Part shown: positions 15,448 through 23,805 of the stretch, piece after piece
How positions within the stretch are numbered: position 1 is the stretch's first letter
Layout: each line of letters starts with the position of its first letter
Assembly (NCBI GenBank): GCA_000531095.1
Contig: HG799462.1
Span: 1,266,948-1,330,947 of the forward strand
DNA: 64,000 bases
Reading direction: 5' to 3'
DNA from: Gemmata massiliana
GTDB lineage: Bacteria; Planctomycetota; Planctomycetia; Gemmatales; Gemmataceae
Translations under genes and position numbers: made by a program
The notes under the pieces: generated by a model
What the model saw: only the letters and a program-made list of their open reading frames with translations
The model's database searches: none
What the model was told of the DNA's origin: nothing

Positions 15448-16707
15448 GTGCGCTATTTACTCTCCGCGCTCGTCGCACTCGCCGCACCTCCCCTATTCGC
15501 GGCGGACCTCCCGAAATTCAAAACTCAGGAAATCGATACGGGCCTGAAAATCGGGTACGCCGTCATCACCGCGGACATTGATGGCGACAAGAAGCTCGAC
15601 ATCGTGGTCGTCGACCAGCACAAGATCGTGTGGTACCAAAACCCCGGTAAACCGGACGAGCAGTGGAAGAAACACGTCATTCTCGACGGCAAAACGCGCC
15701 CGGACAACGTGTGCATCGCGCCCATCGACATTGACGGCGACGGGTTGCCGGAACTGGTGGTCGGCGCCGCGTGGAAGCCGTTCGACACCGCGACCGCGGC
15801 GCAACTCATCTGGCTCAAGCGCGGGAAGAACGTCACCGACGAGTGGACGATGCACGAACTGCCGTGCGATGAACCCACCGTTCACCGCGTCCGGGTGTTC
15901 GACATTGATGGTGACGGCAAACCGGAGATCGTTCACGTCCCGCTGATGGGGCGCGGGTCGAGCGCCAAAGGTAACTGGACCGACGGCAAACCGGTGCGCG
16001 TCGTCGCACTCAAGGTGCCCGCGAAAGACCCGGAGAAAAAGGAGAACTGGAAGACGGAGGTGCTCTCGGAAGAACTGAACGTCACCCACAATTTCTGGGC
16101 TGAATACCCTCAAGCGACTGGGCGTGAACATCCCACCCCGAACATCTACGTGACCAGTTACGACGGCGTTCACGTTCTGTCGGAAGAGAAGGGGAAGTGG
16201 ATGACAAACAAGATCGGGGTGGGTAACCAAGCCAATCCGAAGAGCAATCGCGGGGCGAGCGAGATTAAGGTCGGCCGCGTCGGAGGGCGTCTCGGCACCA
16301 TCGCCACAATCGAGCCGTGGCACGGGAACCAAGTAGTCGTCTACACGGCGCCGGAGAAGGAGGGCGAGAAGTTGTGGGAGCGGCACGTCATTGATGAACA
16401 ACTCCGCTGGGGCCACGCGGTCTGGTTCGCGGACCTCGACGGTGACAAGGTCGACGAACTCATCATTGGCGTGCGCGATGACCCGAACCCGAAGGCGGGC
16501 GACACATTCAAGGAGCGCCGCGGGGCGCGCGTCTACAAATGCACCGACGGTAAAGGGGCGCGCTGGGAGCGGACGATTCTGGACGACGGCGGGGTGGCGG
16601 TCGAAGACCTGACCGCAGCCGACCTCGACGGCGACGGCAAGGTGGACATCATCGCGGTGGGTCGGCAAACGGGGAACGCGCGCATTTACTGGAATCAGGG
16701 GAAGTAA
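15448..16707 (+). CDS. Secreted FG-GAP/VCBS beta-propeller protein
   Basis: A 419-residue exported protein starting at a GTG, with signal peptide RYLLSALVALAAPPLFAADL. The mature part contains at least four calcium-loop repeats: DIDGDKKLDIVVVD, DIDGDGLPELVVG, DIDGDGKPEIVHV and DLDGDGKVDIIAVG. These are typical of FG-GAP/VCBS propellers that bind ligands or sugars at the cell surface. There is no catalytic motif. It is transcribed divergently from the ExbB-like gene, with about 160 bases between them, and ends at a strong hairpin. Confidence 0.88.
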   Translation: MRYLLSALVALAAPPLFAADLPKFKTQEIDTGLKIGYAVITADIDGDKKLDIVVVDQHKIVWYQNPGKPDEQWKKHVILDGKTRPDNVCIAPIDIDGDGLPELVVGAAWKPFDTATAAQLIWLKRGKNVTDEWTMHELPCDEPTVHRVRVFDIDGDGKPEIVHVPLMGRGSSAKGNWTDGKPVRVVALKVPAKDPEKKENWKTEVLSEELNVTHNFWAEYPQATGREHPTPNIYVTSYDGVHVLSEEKGKWMTNKIGVGNQANPKSNRGASEIKVGRVGGRLGTIATIEPWHGNQVVVYTAPEKEGEKLWERHVIDEQLRWGHAVWFADLDGDKVDELIIGVRDDPNPKAGDTFKERRGARVYKCTDGKGARWERTILDDGGVAVEDLTAADLDGDGKVDIIAVGRQTGNARIYWNQGK

Positions 16708-16718
16708 CTTCAATTCAA

Positions 16719-16746
16719 CGGCCCGCCGAAATGCTCCGGCGGGCCG
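16719..16746. terminator. Shared terminator hairpin between converging genes
   Basis: A perfect 10-bp GC stem CGGCCCGCCG / CGGCGGGCCG with an 8-base loop is followed by CGTTT on the plus strand. It lies between the stop of the FG-GAP gene and the stop of the RbfA-like gene, so it can serve both transcripts. Confidence 0.75.
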
Positions 16747-16755
16747 CGTTTCACA

Positions 16756-17157
16756 TCAACTCGGAACGACCTCGAACACCAGCTCCGGCGCGTACCGCCG
16801 ACTGATGGCTGACGCCACTTCACTACGCAGGAACCCGGCCGCTCGCTCCAGCGCGTCCGCCACGGTTCTGTGGTCGAAATCGGGCGGCACGCTCACCAGA
16901 ACCCGCAACCGGCCCGAGTGCGGGGCCGGTTCCACTGTAACGACACCCGCCGCTTGAATCGCCGGGTCGCTACATGCCGCGAACGCACTGTGGAGCGCGT
17001 CCCGGACCTGTCGGCACAGTTGCTGGGATTTACGACCGGCCTGCTTCGGGGCGTTCCACGGCTTCGCGTGGAACTCCTTGGGATCACTACCATCCTCGGG
17101 GCTGATGTCGCCCGCGAGGGTCTTAAACTCGTCCGCTTTCTGCCGCCTCCGGCTCAT
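16756..17157 (-). CDS. RbfA-like ribosome-binding factor
   Basis: A 133-residue protein. From residue ~45 on, the pattern is that of ribosome-binding factor A. It has QLCRQVRDALHSAFAAC, a VTVEPAPHSGRLRVLVSVPP strand pair and the diagnostic C-terminal AAGFLRSEVASAISRRYAPE with LVFEVVP. RbfA is a KH-fold protein that helps mature the 30S subunit in the cold (family knowledge). The first ~40 residues form a basic/acidic extension not usual in RbfA. The gene is far from any visible nusA-infB operon, so it may be a divergent second copy. I leave the symbol blank for that reason. Confidence 0.6.
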   Translation of the reverse strand: MSRRRQKADEFKTLAGDISPEDGSDPKEFHAKPWNAPKQAGRKSQQLCRQVRDALHSAFAACSDPAIQAAGVVTVEPAPHSGRLRVLVSVPPDFDHRTVADALERAAGFLRSEVASAISRRYAPELVFEVVPS

Positions 17158-17227
17158 CGGAGATGCCTCGGATTAGAGAGAATGTCAAAACACACGCCAC
17201 GCGAACGGTGATCGCAATAGCACGCAT
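17123..17227 (-). CDS. Possible 34-residue small ORF overlapping the RbfA-like start
   Basis: The ATG at 17227 follows an unusually strong GGAAGGAGGT ribosome site by 5 bases. The frame runs MRAIAITVRVACVLTFSLIR, then GISDEPEAAESGRV, to a TAA at 17123-17125, so it overlaps the RbfA-like start at 17157 in another frame. The N-terminus is hydrophobic. It could be a leader peptide coupling translation to the downstream gene, or an unrelated small membrane peptide. Nothing else supports it except the ribosome site. Confidence 0.35.
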   Translation of the reverse strand: MRAIAITVRVACVLTFSLIRGISDEPEAAESGRV

Positions 17228-17355
17228 GGGGCACCTCCTTCCGGGCGGACGGGATTATCGGGCAACGATTGAGACACGCGCCGGGCGCTGAGGGTTCGCT
17301 GATTGTTTCTGCACCTTGCCGAGGTCGCGTAGGTGCTGAAAGGGACTTAAACGTG

Positions 17356-17397
17356 CGCGCGGTCCGCTCTCCTGCCATCAGAAGAGCGGACCGCGCG
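17356..17397 (-). terminator. Terminator of the first DUF1559 gene
   Basis: A perfect 15-bp stem CGCGCGGTCCGCTCT / AGAGCGGACCGCGCG with a 12-base loop lies about 45 bases past the stop of the DUF1559 gene read on the minus strand. The T-tract after it is weak (CACGTTTAAG). Confidence 0.7.
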
Positions 17398-17439
17398 TTT
17401 AAACTTCTGCGAAATCGACTCACTATCCGATAACCGGAA

Positions 17440-18378
17440 TCAGTCGATGGTCGTGACTTCGCCCCCGGCCCGGGTCGAGAGGGCCGCGAGGATGCCGTTG
17501 TTGCTGTAGGTGATGAGGCGCGCGGATCCGTCGGCCATCAGGAACTGGGCGCCGCCGGAGTGGAAGCTCCAGTAGTGGGCGGCGTCGCACCCGACATTCG
17601 GGTTACCCGTTTGCAGCCCGATCTTTTGCGCTGCGGTCCCGTTGCACGGGAGGTTCGACCCGGAGGAGTAGTTCGTGATGAAGTAGTTCGCGATCGCCAG
17701 GTCGTTGGACGTCATCACGCAGTCGGCGTTACCCTGGCCGTCGTACCCGTAAGCGGAGAACCACCAGCCGAATTCGAGGTTCGAGTTCGGCGGGCGCTCG
17801 CCGACCAGCAGCGTGTTGCTGGTCCCGTCCGTGATGTGCGTCAGGTGAACGCGGGACTTCATGTAGAGCACGCCGTCGAACGCGGTCGAGGTGGTCCCGG
17901 AGTTACCGAGGTACCCGGTCGTGGCTTGGTCGGCGATCCCGGACGCGGCCCCCGGGTACGCCTGGTTCCCGCGCGAGTCCGCCGGGCACACGTACATCTT
18001 CATTTTCAGCGCGCAGGCCGGGTTGCTCCACGAGTACGGGTTGGTCGGCGCGAACGCCTTGGCCTGCTGGAATGCGTTGTCCTGCTCCAGGTAGGGGAGG
18101 ATGTAGTTCATCCACGACCACGCCCCCTCGTAGGGCGGTGAGTACGCCGTGGCCCACGGGGACTGGCCCTGGGGGAGCGCGTTGTTGGCGTCGTGGAAGG
18201 CGTGGAGCGCGAGCCCCTGCTGCTTCAGGTTGTTGATGCACTGGGTCCGGGCCGCGGCGTCGCGGACCTTTTGAACCGCGGGGAGCAGTAACCCGATGAG
18301 AATCGCAATAATGGCGATCACGACCAACAATTCGATCAGCGTGAACCCGGGACGGAACCGTTTCTGCGCGCGCCTCAT
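17440..18378 (-). CDS. DUF1559 pseudopilin-like surface protein (copy 1)
   Basis: A 312-residue protein. The N-terminus [20 protein letters not shown] followed by [19 protein letters not shown] is a type IV pilin/pseudopilin prepilin-peptidase signal and helix, with Glu at +5. The rest is the planctomycete-specific DUF1559 domain with [14 protein letters not shown] and the C-terminal [17 protein letters not shown]. Planctomycetes carry dozens of these exported proteins. Their role is thought to be structural at the cell surface. The ATG at 18378 is preceded by GAGGAG, and the leader upstream is nearly identical to that of the paralogue at 30436. Confidence 0.93.
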   Translation of the reverse strand: MRRAQKRFRPGFTLIELLVVIAIIAILIGLLLPAVQKVRDAAARTQCINNLKQQGLALHAFHDANNALPQGQSPWATAYSPPYEGAWSWMNYILPYLEQDNAFQQAKAFAPTNPYSWSNPACALKMKMYVCPADSRGNQAYPGAASGIADQATTGYLGNSGTTSTAFDGVLYMKSRVHLTHITDGTSNTLLVGERPPNSNLEFGWWFSAYGYDGQGNADCVMTSNDLAIANYFITNYSSGSNLPCNGTAAQKIGLQTGNPNVGCDAAHYWSFHSGGAQFLMADGSARLITYSNNGILAALSTRAGGEVTTID

Positions 18379-18434
18379 GACACTCCTCGAGAAGGAGGAA
18401 CGAAAATGGAAAATATTCGCCAACGGTACTTGCG
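18379..18434 (-). promoter_or_regulatory. Conserved 5' leader of DUF1559 copy 1
   Basis: Read on the minus strand, the 56 bases before the start closely match those before the second DUF1559 gene (30376-30435). Both contain CGCAAG, CGTTG(A/G)CGAATATT, a T-rich block and TTCCTCCTTCTCGAGGAGTG. The ribosome site AGGAG can pair with the upstream CTCCT through a 5-base loop. Conservation outside the gene suggests either a recent duplication or a shared regulatory leader. Confidence 0.6.
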
Positions 18435-19132
18435 GACTTCGGGCGTGAGGGCAACAAATCCCGTTCAACGAACCAATTGCGAGAGGTAGTCGCGGCCTTA
18501 CGGAACGAATCCAAGCCGGAGAGAAGGCTATTTAGAAATCTTAAAGATCGAGTTTGGAGAGCGAGTGGGCTGCGAGTGGAATTCAATTTAGACAGGCACT
18601 AGATAACAAGCAAGTAGAATACTATGAGAGTGCTGGAGCGAGGTCACAACTCAATCGCTTGGGTACGCTAATTTGACGTGGAAACAGGCAATATCGAGAT
18701 TAGTCCGGCCCGGGCGATCGCCCGGGATAAATTTCGCATTTCGTAGGAAATAGATTTATGAAATCTCAATGATCCCGAACAGCGTCGCTAATGCAAATTC
18801 GCGGTCGGACTGATGGATAATAATTGATTTTGGAAATATATAAATATATTTAAATTATGACAATCGAATGGTGGCGTCTGGAGGGCACACCTCGACTACA
18901 CCGCTGTCGCGGTTGTACATCGAAGGCGGGCGGGCCGGTGCAGGCGCTGCCGGGGGTGGCGTTCCGGACCCGGTGCCGGTGGAAGGGGCGGGCGCTCGGG
19001 GCGGTTGCCGGCGTCGAGGTGAATTGGGGTTCGTAGAGAGACACGAATCGGACCAGTAGGTTCACGCGCGCGACGGAAGCTCGTCCCGTGTATACAACAA
19101 CTTGCGTTCTGCTCTCCACGAAAGGAAGTGCG
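18435..19132. other. AT-rich divergent intergenic region
   Basis: About 700 bases between the DUF1559 gene and the aminotransferase gene. The stretch 18590-18870 is markedly AT-rich for this genome (for example AAATATATAAATATATTTAA near 18831-18850). No coding frame is convincing. It must hold both divergent promoters. A comparable long low-GC region precedes the other DUF1559 gene. Confidence 0.5.
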
Positions 19133-20269
19133 ATGAAGCCGCGCCTGTTCACCCCCGGACCCACGACCGTCCCCGAAGAGACGCTCCTCGAACTCGCGCG
19201 CCCGGTGACCTACCACCGGGCGGCGGAAGCAAAAGCGATCCTCGCGGAAGTCAGCGAAGACCTGAAGTACGTCTTCCAGACCGCGCAACCCGTGTTCACG
19301 CTCACGTGTTCCGGGACCGGCGCGATGGAAGCGGCCGTCAGTAACACGCTCGCGGCCGGCGAAAAGGCGATCCTCTGCACCGCGGGGCGCTGGGGCGAGC
19401 GCTGGCGCGGCATCCTGAAGGCGTTCGCGACCAACATCGTGCCGGTCGAGGTGCCCTACGGCAAGGCGGTCACGGCCGACATGCTGGCGAAGGCGCTCGC
19501 CGACAACCCGGACACGAAGGTGGTGTTCACCACGCTCAGCGAAACGAGCACCGGCGTCGGGCACGACCTGGAAGCGTTCGGCAAGGTCGTCGCCAAGACC
19601 GACGCGCTGCTCGCGGTGGACGGGATCAGCGGCGTCGGCGCGATGGAGTGCCGGATGGACGCCTGGGGCCTGGACGTGGTCGTGACCGGCTCGCAGAAGG
19701 CCCTCATGATGCCCCCGGGCCTGGCGTTCATCGGCGCGAGCGAGAAGGCGTGGAAGAAGATCGACGCGACCGCGCCGCGCGGGTTCTACCTCGACATCCG
19801 GCGCTACAAGAAGTCGCTGGCGGAGAGCGACACGCCGTTCACCCCGGGCAACACGCTCATCAAGGCGCAGCGCGCGAGCCTGAAGCGCATCCGCGCCGAG
19901 GGCATCGAGAACCTCTGGGCGCGCCACAACCGGATCGCCGCGGCGTGCCGCGCGGGGGTCGAGGCGATGGGGCTGAAGGTGTACGCGGAGCGCCCCAACA
20001 GCGCGCTGACCGTGATCGCGGTCCCGCAAGGCGTGGACGGCACCGCCACCCTGAAGGCGCTCGAAAAGAAGTACGGCTACAAGCTCGCGGACGGCCAGGA
20101 CACGCTCAAGGGCCACATCTGGCGCTTATCGCACATGGGCTACACCGATTCGTTCGACGTGCTCGGCGCTCTCAGCGCGTTGGAACTGGTGCTCCTCGAA
20201 AGCGGCTTCAAACTCGAAGCCGGCGCCGGGGTCGCCGCGTTCCAGAAGACCTACGCGACCGGGAAGTAA
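19133..20269 (+). CDS. Class-V (alanine/serine-glyoxylate type) aminotransferase
   Basis: A 378-residue PLP enzyme. The FTPGPTTVPEETLLELARPV opening, the SGTGAMEAAVSN loop, ETSTGVGHD, the aspartate in LLAVDGISGVGAMEC and the PLP lysine in VVTGSQKALMMPPG fit the alanine-glyoxylate/serine-pyruvate aminotransferase group. These enzymes move an amino group between serine or alanine and glyoxylate or pyruvate in the cytosol. The donor cannot be read from sequence. The ATG at 19133 (MKPRLFTPGPT) has an AAAGGAAG site. The gene ends at a hairpin and is followed by a toxin-antitoxin-like pair. Confidence 0.9.
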   Translation: MKPRLFTPGPTTVPEETLLELARPVTYHRAAEAKAILAEVSEDLKYVFQTAQPVFTLTCSGTGAMEAAVSNTLAAGEKAILCTAGRWGERWRGILKAFATNIVPVEVPYGKAVTADMLAKALADNPDTKVVFTTLSETSTGVGHDLEAFGKVVAKTDALLAVDGISGVGAMECRMDAWGLDVVVTGSQKALMMPPGLAFIGASEKAWKKIDATAPRGFYLDIRRYKKSLAESDTPFTPGNTLIKAQRASLKRIRAEGIENLWARHNRIAAACRAGVEAMGLKVYAERPNSALTVIAVPQGVDGTATLKALEKKYGYKLADGQDTLKGHIWRLSHMGYTDSFDVLGALSALELVLLESGFKLEAGAGVAAFQKTYATGK

Positions 20270-20280
20270 AGGGTTGTGGT

Positions 20281-20312
20281 AAGATGGTTCGGGAGGCATT
20301 CCGAACCATCTT
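20281..20312 (+). terminator. Terminator of the aminotransferase gene
   Basis: A perfect 12-bp stem AAGATGGTTCGG / CCGAACCATCTT with an 8-base loop is followed by CGTTTT. It lies 12 bases after the stop of the aminotransferase. As it is only 18 bases before the antitoxin start, the same palindrome could also act as an operator for the pair. Confidence 0.7.
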
Positions 20313-20330
20313 CGTTTTCAGGAGGCCGCG

Positions 20331-20582
20331 ATGTCCGACGTCCCGCTGGACAACAAAACACTCGCCGCCCTCATCGCTCAACAACGCCTTGTGGCCGTGA
20401 CCGACGTGGAGGGGCGGGTCGTCGGGTATTTCGCTCCGGCCCTTTCGCGCGAAGAAATGGCGCGTCGGCACCTGGGGCTTCCCGACCCGGAAGTCGTGCG
20501 CGCGCAACGAGAGAAAGCTGAGAAGACGTACACAACCACTGACGTCAAAGCGTATCTCGGTTCCCTGGAGAACCGGGGGTGA
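20331..20582 (+). CDS. Candidate antitoxin of a type II toxin-antitoxin pair
   Basis: An 83-residue protein with a small N-terminal strand-rich part (LVAVTDVEGRVVGYFAPAL) and a charged helical C-terminal half (REKAEKTYTTTDVKAYLGSL). This is the arrangement of an AbrB/Phd-like DNA-binding head with a toxin-wrapping tail, although no fold is assured. Its stop overlaps the downstream start as GTGA, indicating coupling. A GGAGG site lies 7 bases upstream of the ATG. Function is inferred from size, order and overlap with the RelE/ParE-like gene. Confidence 0.55.
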   Translation: MSDVPLDNKTLAALIAQQRLVAVTDVEGRVVGYFAPALSREEMARRHLGLPDPEVVRAQREKAEKTYTTTDVKAYLGSLENRG

Positions 20583-20857
20583 GGTGCACCGTCGTTTGGC
20601 GGGAAACGGCTCTCCAGCAGCTTGCCGAGATCTGGATGGGAGCCACGGACCGCGAAACTGTGAATCGTGCGGTCGATAACGTGGACGCGGAGTTGCTCGA
20701 CGACCCGGATCAAAAGGGCGAGGATTATTTCGGCGATCGTTACATCCTCAATTCCGTAATCTGGGCGCTATACCACGTAGTTCCCGGTGATCTGATGGTT
20801 CACGTTCTACAGGTCGGGCGCATTGGAATTGATCGACCGCACGAAAGCGCACCTTAA
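20579..20857 (+). CDS. RelE/ParE-like toxin candidate
   Basis: A 92-residue protein starting at a GTG that overlaps the upstream stop. It has the order of a RelE/ParE fold. VVWRETALQQLAEIWMGATD gives a strand and long helix, then NRAVDNVDAELLDDP gives a second helix. VIWALYHVVPGDLMVHVLQV gives terminal strands. The family either cleaves mRNA on the ribosome or poisons gyrase. Here the sequence is divergent and the mode cannot be told. RelE's usual C-terminal Arg/Tyr pair is not obvious. Confidence 0.55.
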   Translation: MRCTVVWRETALQQLAEIWMGATDRETVNRAVDNVDAELLDDPDQKGEDYFGDRYILNSVIWALYHVVPGDLMVHVLQVGRIGIDRPHESAP

Positions 20858-20889
20858 ACCCACAGCTCGAACGATAGCCGGAATCACTC

Positions 20890-21549
20890 ATGCCGCTCGT
20901 CTGCGAGCCGTATGCTGAACAGGTCAAGGTTTGGCCCCGGGATGGGCGGCATATTCTCGCGCAGTACGACGACGAGAGTATCATCGTTTATCAGGCGTAC
21001 AACCCGACCATCGGGCGGTACGCGAGCGCTCACGGGCACTTCGGCGACGGCTTCAGTTTCTCGCGGATGAGCTGGGTGAAGCCGAACTTCCTGTGGATGA
21101 TGTACCGCTGCGGGTGGGGCACGAAGGAGAACCAGGAAGTCACCCTCGGGCTTCGACTGCGGCGGGTGTTTTTCGACTCGCTCCTCGAAAGCGCGGTACC
21201 CTCTACTTGGGACCGCGAGCAATTCGCCACATCCGAAGACTGGTCGCACGCGGTGGGGCGGTCGTCTGTGCGGCTGCAATGGGATCCGGATCACCATCCG
21301 TCCGGCGCGAAGCTCGATCGGCGCGCGATTCAGCTCGGTTTGCGCGGCCCGGTTCTCCGGGCATTCGCCACAACAGAATTACTGCAAGTAATCGACCTGA
21401 CCGAGTTTGTCGCGGAGCAACGCGCGGTGCTATCATCGCGCGGAACGTTCAGCGTTCTCACCCCACGCGAACGGGTGTACGTTCCCGAAAATCCCACGAT
21501 TGCAACCCGGTTGCGATTGGCTATCGTCGGCAATGACGCGATCGAGTAG
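20890..21549 (+). CDS. DUF4291 protein
   Basis: A 219-residue soluble protein. It carries the unmistakable DUF4291 block IIVYQAYNPTIGRYASAHGH, then FSFSRMSWVKPNFLWMMYRC, GWGTKENQEVTL and RLRRVFFDSLL. The invariant Tyr, Arg, His and Trp residues suggest an enzyme active site, but I know of no established reaction for the family. It begins 32 bases after the toxin-like gene on the same strand and could be cotranscribed with it. It ends 6 bases from the stop of the converging PepSY gene. Confidence 0.85.
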   Translation: MPLVCEPYAEQVKVWPRDGRHILAQYDDESIIVYQAYNPTIGRYASAHGHFGDGFSFSRMSWVKPNFLWMMYRCGWGTKENQEVTLGLRLRRVFFDSLLESAVPSTWDREQFATSEDWSHAVGRSSVRLQWDPDHHPSGAKLDRRAIQLGLRGPVLRAFATTELLQVIDLTEFVAEQRAVLSSRGTFSVLTPRERVYVPENPTIATRLRLAIVGNDAIE

Positions 21550-21555
21550 TTAAGC

Positions 21556-22239
21556 TCACGGCACGAACCAGTAGTACACCGCGCCCGTGATCGCGGTGCC
21601 GATCACGAACAGGATCGCGCCCCACTTCCCGCGGCTCTTGAGCGACCACCACATGACCAGCCCGGTCGCGGAGATGATGAGTAGCAGAACGCACGTCCCG
21701 TCGATCACGAAGCTCCACGCGCGACCGGTGCGCTTCACCTCGTTGCTCATGTTCCCGCGGTTCCCGCGGTGCAGGTCGGTCATCACGATCACCCACCCCT
21801 GGTAGGTAGACGCGACCTCCGTTGTCGCGCTCTCTGCGTCGATCGTCGCGATCGTTTCGCCGCCGGCGCGCTTGAACTCTACTTTGATTTGCGGTCGGTC
21901 GTTGTCGTCCTTTACGAACACGAAGGAGCTCAATTCGCCGCGCACGTCGAACTCCTTACGCAGCGCCTCCACCACCGCGAGTTTCTCCTCTCCCGTCGCC
22001 TCACCTGAGGACTCGGACGGCACCGGGAGCTTCCCGCCGGGCATTTTGTCCAGCGGGAGCGGGCGCGACTCCCGCCGCGTTTGGGCTTCGAGTTTGGCGT
22101 CATCGGGAAGAAACCACTCGGTGTGGTTCAGCATGAACCCGGTGACCGCGAAGAACAGGATCAGCGTCAACCCGAACAGCGTGAGGTACACGTGAACCGT
22201 TCGGGACGTTTTGAGTATCCAGCGGTGGAGCGGCGACAT
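21556..22239 (-). CDS. PepSY-associated transmembrane protein
   Basis: A 227-residue protein with an N-terminal helix (YLTLFGLTLILFFAVTGFML) followed by NHTEW. A soluble PepSY-like region contains VVEALRKEFDVRG and YQGWVIVMTDLHRGNRG. Two C-terminal helices follow (SFVIDGTCVLLLIISATGLV and GAILFVIGTAITGAVYYW). This is the PepSY-TM layout found in membrane electron-transfer proteins that reduce ferric siderophores or periplasmic flavoproteins. The His residues near the helices are potential haem ligands. Its ATG overlaps the stop of the ApbE gene (TAATG), so the two are translationally coupled. Confidence 0.85.
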   Translation of the reverse strand: MSPLHRWILKTSRTVHVYLTLFGLTLILFFAVTGFMLNHTEWFLPDDAKLEAQTRRESRPLPLDKMPGGKLPVPSESSGEATGEEKLAVVEALRKEFDVRGELSSFVFVKDDNDRPQIKVEFKRAGGETIATIDAESATTEVASTYQGWVIVMTDLHRGNRGNMSNEVKRTGRAWSFVIDGTCVLLLIISATGLVMWWSLKSRGKWGAILFVIGTAITGAVYYWFVP

Positions 22240-23771
22240 TACTTCTTCTTCGCCTCCTTGAACTCCACCACCGTCTCGGCCGTCTCCGCGTTCTTTTCGA
22301 GCTTCACGTTCGTCGGTTTGTCCTTGCACTCGATCTTGCCGCTCTGTCGCAAGTGTTCGCCGAACTCGCGGTGAACTTCCACGCGGACGGTGTACGTACC
22401 TTGCGGGAGCGCGTTCCCCTTATCGTCCTTGCCGTCCCATACGAGGTCGTACTTCCCCGGTCCGCGGGTTGCCCGCGTCACGGCTTTCACGAGGTCGTTG
22501 TCGCCCTTCCCGATCTTCCACCAGTCCTTGAGGTCTTTTAGGTACTTGGGTGCGTTACCCCACACCGCCAGCGTGCGAACGGCCTTACCCTTGTCATCCT
22601 CGATCCAGATCGCGGTATACGGCCGGCGGTAGCGCTTCGCGTCGATCTTCGGCAGTTCCACCGCGACCGTGACTTGATAACCTTCTGGCCACGCCGCGCC
22701 CTTCGGCTCGTCCTTCTTCTCTTGCGGTGTGAAGATGTACGTCGGCGCGGCCTCGAACAGTTTGAGTCCCGCGCTCCGGTGGTGCTTGCCGTCCGGTGTG
22801 ATAATCAGGCATTCTGCTCCGGGAACGCTCGCGATCAGTTTCAAGCCGTCTTCGGGCTTCAGCACGCAGAGCGTCGTGGCGAGTGCGTTCGCGGTGACAT
22901 TGTCGTTCGCGACCACGGTGGCGCTCGTCGCGCTTTCGGCCGGGTGGCCGGTTCGCGGGTCGAAGATGTGCCCGTATCGCTTCCCGTTGATCGCGTAGAA
23001 GCGCTGATAGTCGCCGCTCGTTGCGACCGCCTGGTTCTTGAGGTACAGGGCCGCGATCGGCGCCGCGTTGTCGAAGTGCTGGAACGGGTTCTGGATTCCG
23101 ACCGCCCAACCGGCGCCCGGCGCCGCGCCCCAACCGAGGATGTCGCCCCCAAGATTGATGAGCAGTGCAGTAACGGCAGGGTGCTCTTTTCGCACCGCGT
23201 CGGCTGCCTTTTGGATGATGTAGCCCTTCCCGATGGCGTTCAGGTTCAGCGGCTGATCGGTGAGGCGTTTCACCGCGGTGCCAGTCGCGTCCCACTCCCA
23301 GCCCGGCTTCCGGAGGTCGCTCGCAATGCGTTCCAGGGTGAGCGCGTCCGGCACACGACCGGTTCGTTCTCCTTCCTTCCACACGCGGACCAGCTCGCCG
23401 ACCTGTCCGTTGAACGCCCCGCCACTCTTCCGCTGCCACGATTCGTAAGCCCTGAGCACTTCGGCCATTTCCGCGGACACCTTCACCGGCTCGCGCGAGC
23501 GGTTCAACCGACTGATTTCGCTCCCCGCGTCGTAGGTGCTGAAGATCATGCGCAATCGCTCGATCTCGGCGAGGACGGTTAACTCGGCCTTCTCCGCGAC
23601 AGACTCGTTCGGAGCCACGATGCACAAATCCAGTGACGTGCCTATGACGTGGTCGTGGTGGAACTGGAACTCGCTCGCTTGAGGCGGGAGCACTCTAGCA
23701 GGCTCTGTGGCACTCGCCCCAACAGTCCAACCGAGCGCAAGGATGACCAGCGGACGCAGGAATCGCAGCAT
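22239..23771 (-). CDS. ApbE-type FAD:protein FMN transferase fused to DUF2271
   Basis: A 510-residue exported protein (signal peptide RFLRPLVILALGWTVGASA). Residues ~35-340 are an ApbE domain with MIFSTYDAGSEISRLNRS, NLNAIGKGYIIQKAADAV, LINLGGDILGWG and YGHIFDPRTGHP. ApbE moves FMN from FAD onto a threonine of flavoprotein partners outside the cytoplasm, using Mg. Residues ~355-510 are a DUF2271 (FlgD-like beta-sandwich) domain with YTAIWIEDDKGKAVRTLAVW and DLVWDGKDDKGNALPQGTYT. The fusion plus the coupled PepSY-TM gene indicates a membrane flavin electron-transfer unit. Confidence 0.9.
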   Translation of the reverse strand: MLRFLRPLVILALGWTVGASATEPARVLPPQASEFQFHHDHVIGTSLDLCIVAPNESVAEKAELTVLAEIERLRMIFSTYDAGSEISRLNRSREPVKVSAEMAEVLRAYESWQRKSGGAFNGQVGELVRVWKEGERTGRVPDALTLERIASDLRKPGWEWDATGTAVKRLTDQPLNLNAIGKGYIIQKAADAVRKEHPAVTALLINLGGDILGWGAAPGAGWAVGIQNPFQHFDNAAPIAALYLKNQAVATSGDYQRFYAINGKRYGHIFDPRTGHPAESATSATVVANDNVTANALATTLCVLKPEDGLKLIASVPGAECLIITPDGKHHRSAGLKLFEAAPTYIFTPQEKKDEPKGAAWPEGYQVTVAVELPKIDAKRYRRPYTAIWIEDDKGKAVRTLAVWGNAPKYLKDLKDWWKIGKGDNDLVKAVTRATRGPGKYDLVWDGKDDKGNALPQGTYTVRVEVHREFGEHLRQSGKIECKDKPTNVKLEKNAETAETVVEFKEAKKK

Positions 23772-23788
23772 CGGACACCGGGATTATT

Positions 23789-23805
23789 TTGAGATTTGAT
23801 CTCAA
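23789..23805. promoter_or_regulatory. Candidate operator upstream of the ApbE gene
   Basis: An exact 6-bp dyad TTGAGA-N5-TCTCAA lies 18-34 bases upstream of the ApbE start in an AT-richer stretch. The spacing fits a repressor or activator site overlapping the promoter. It does not match the Fur or DtxR consensus as I know them, so no regulator is named. Confidence 0.3.
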
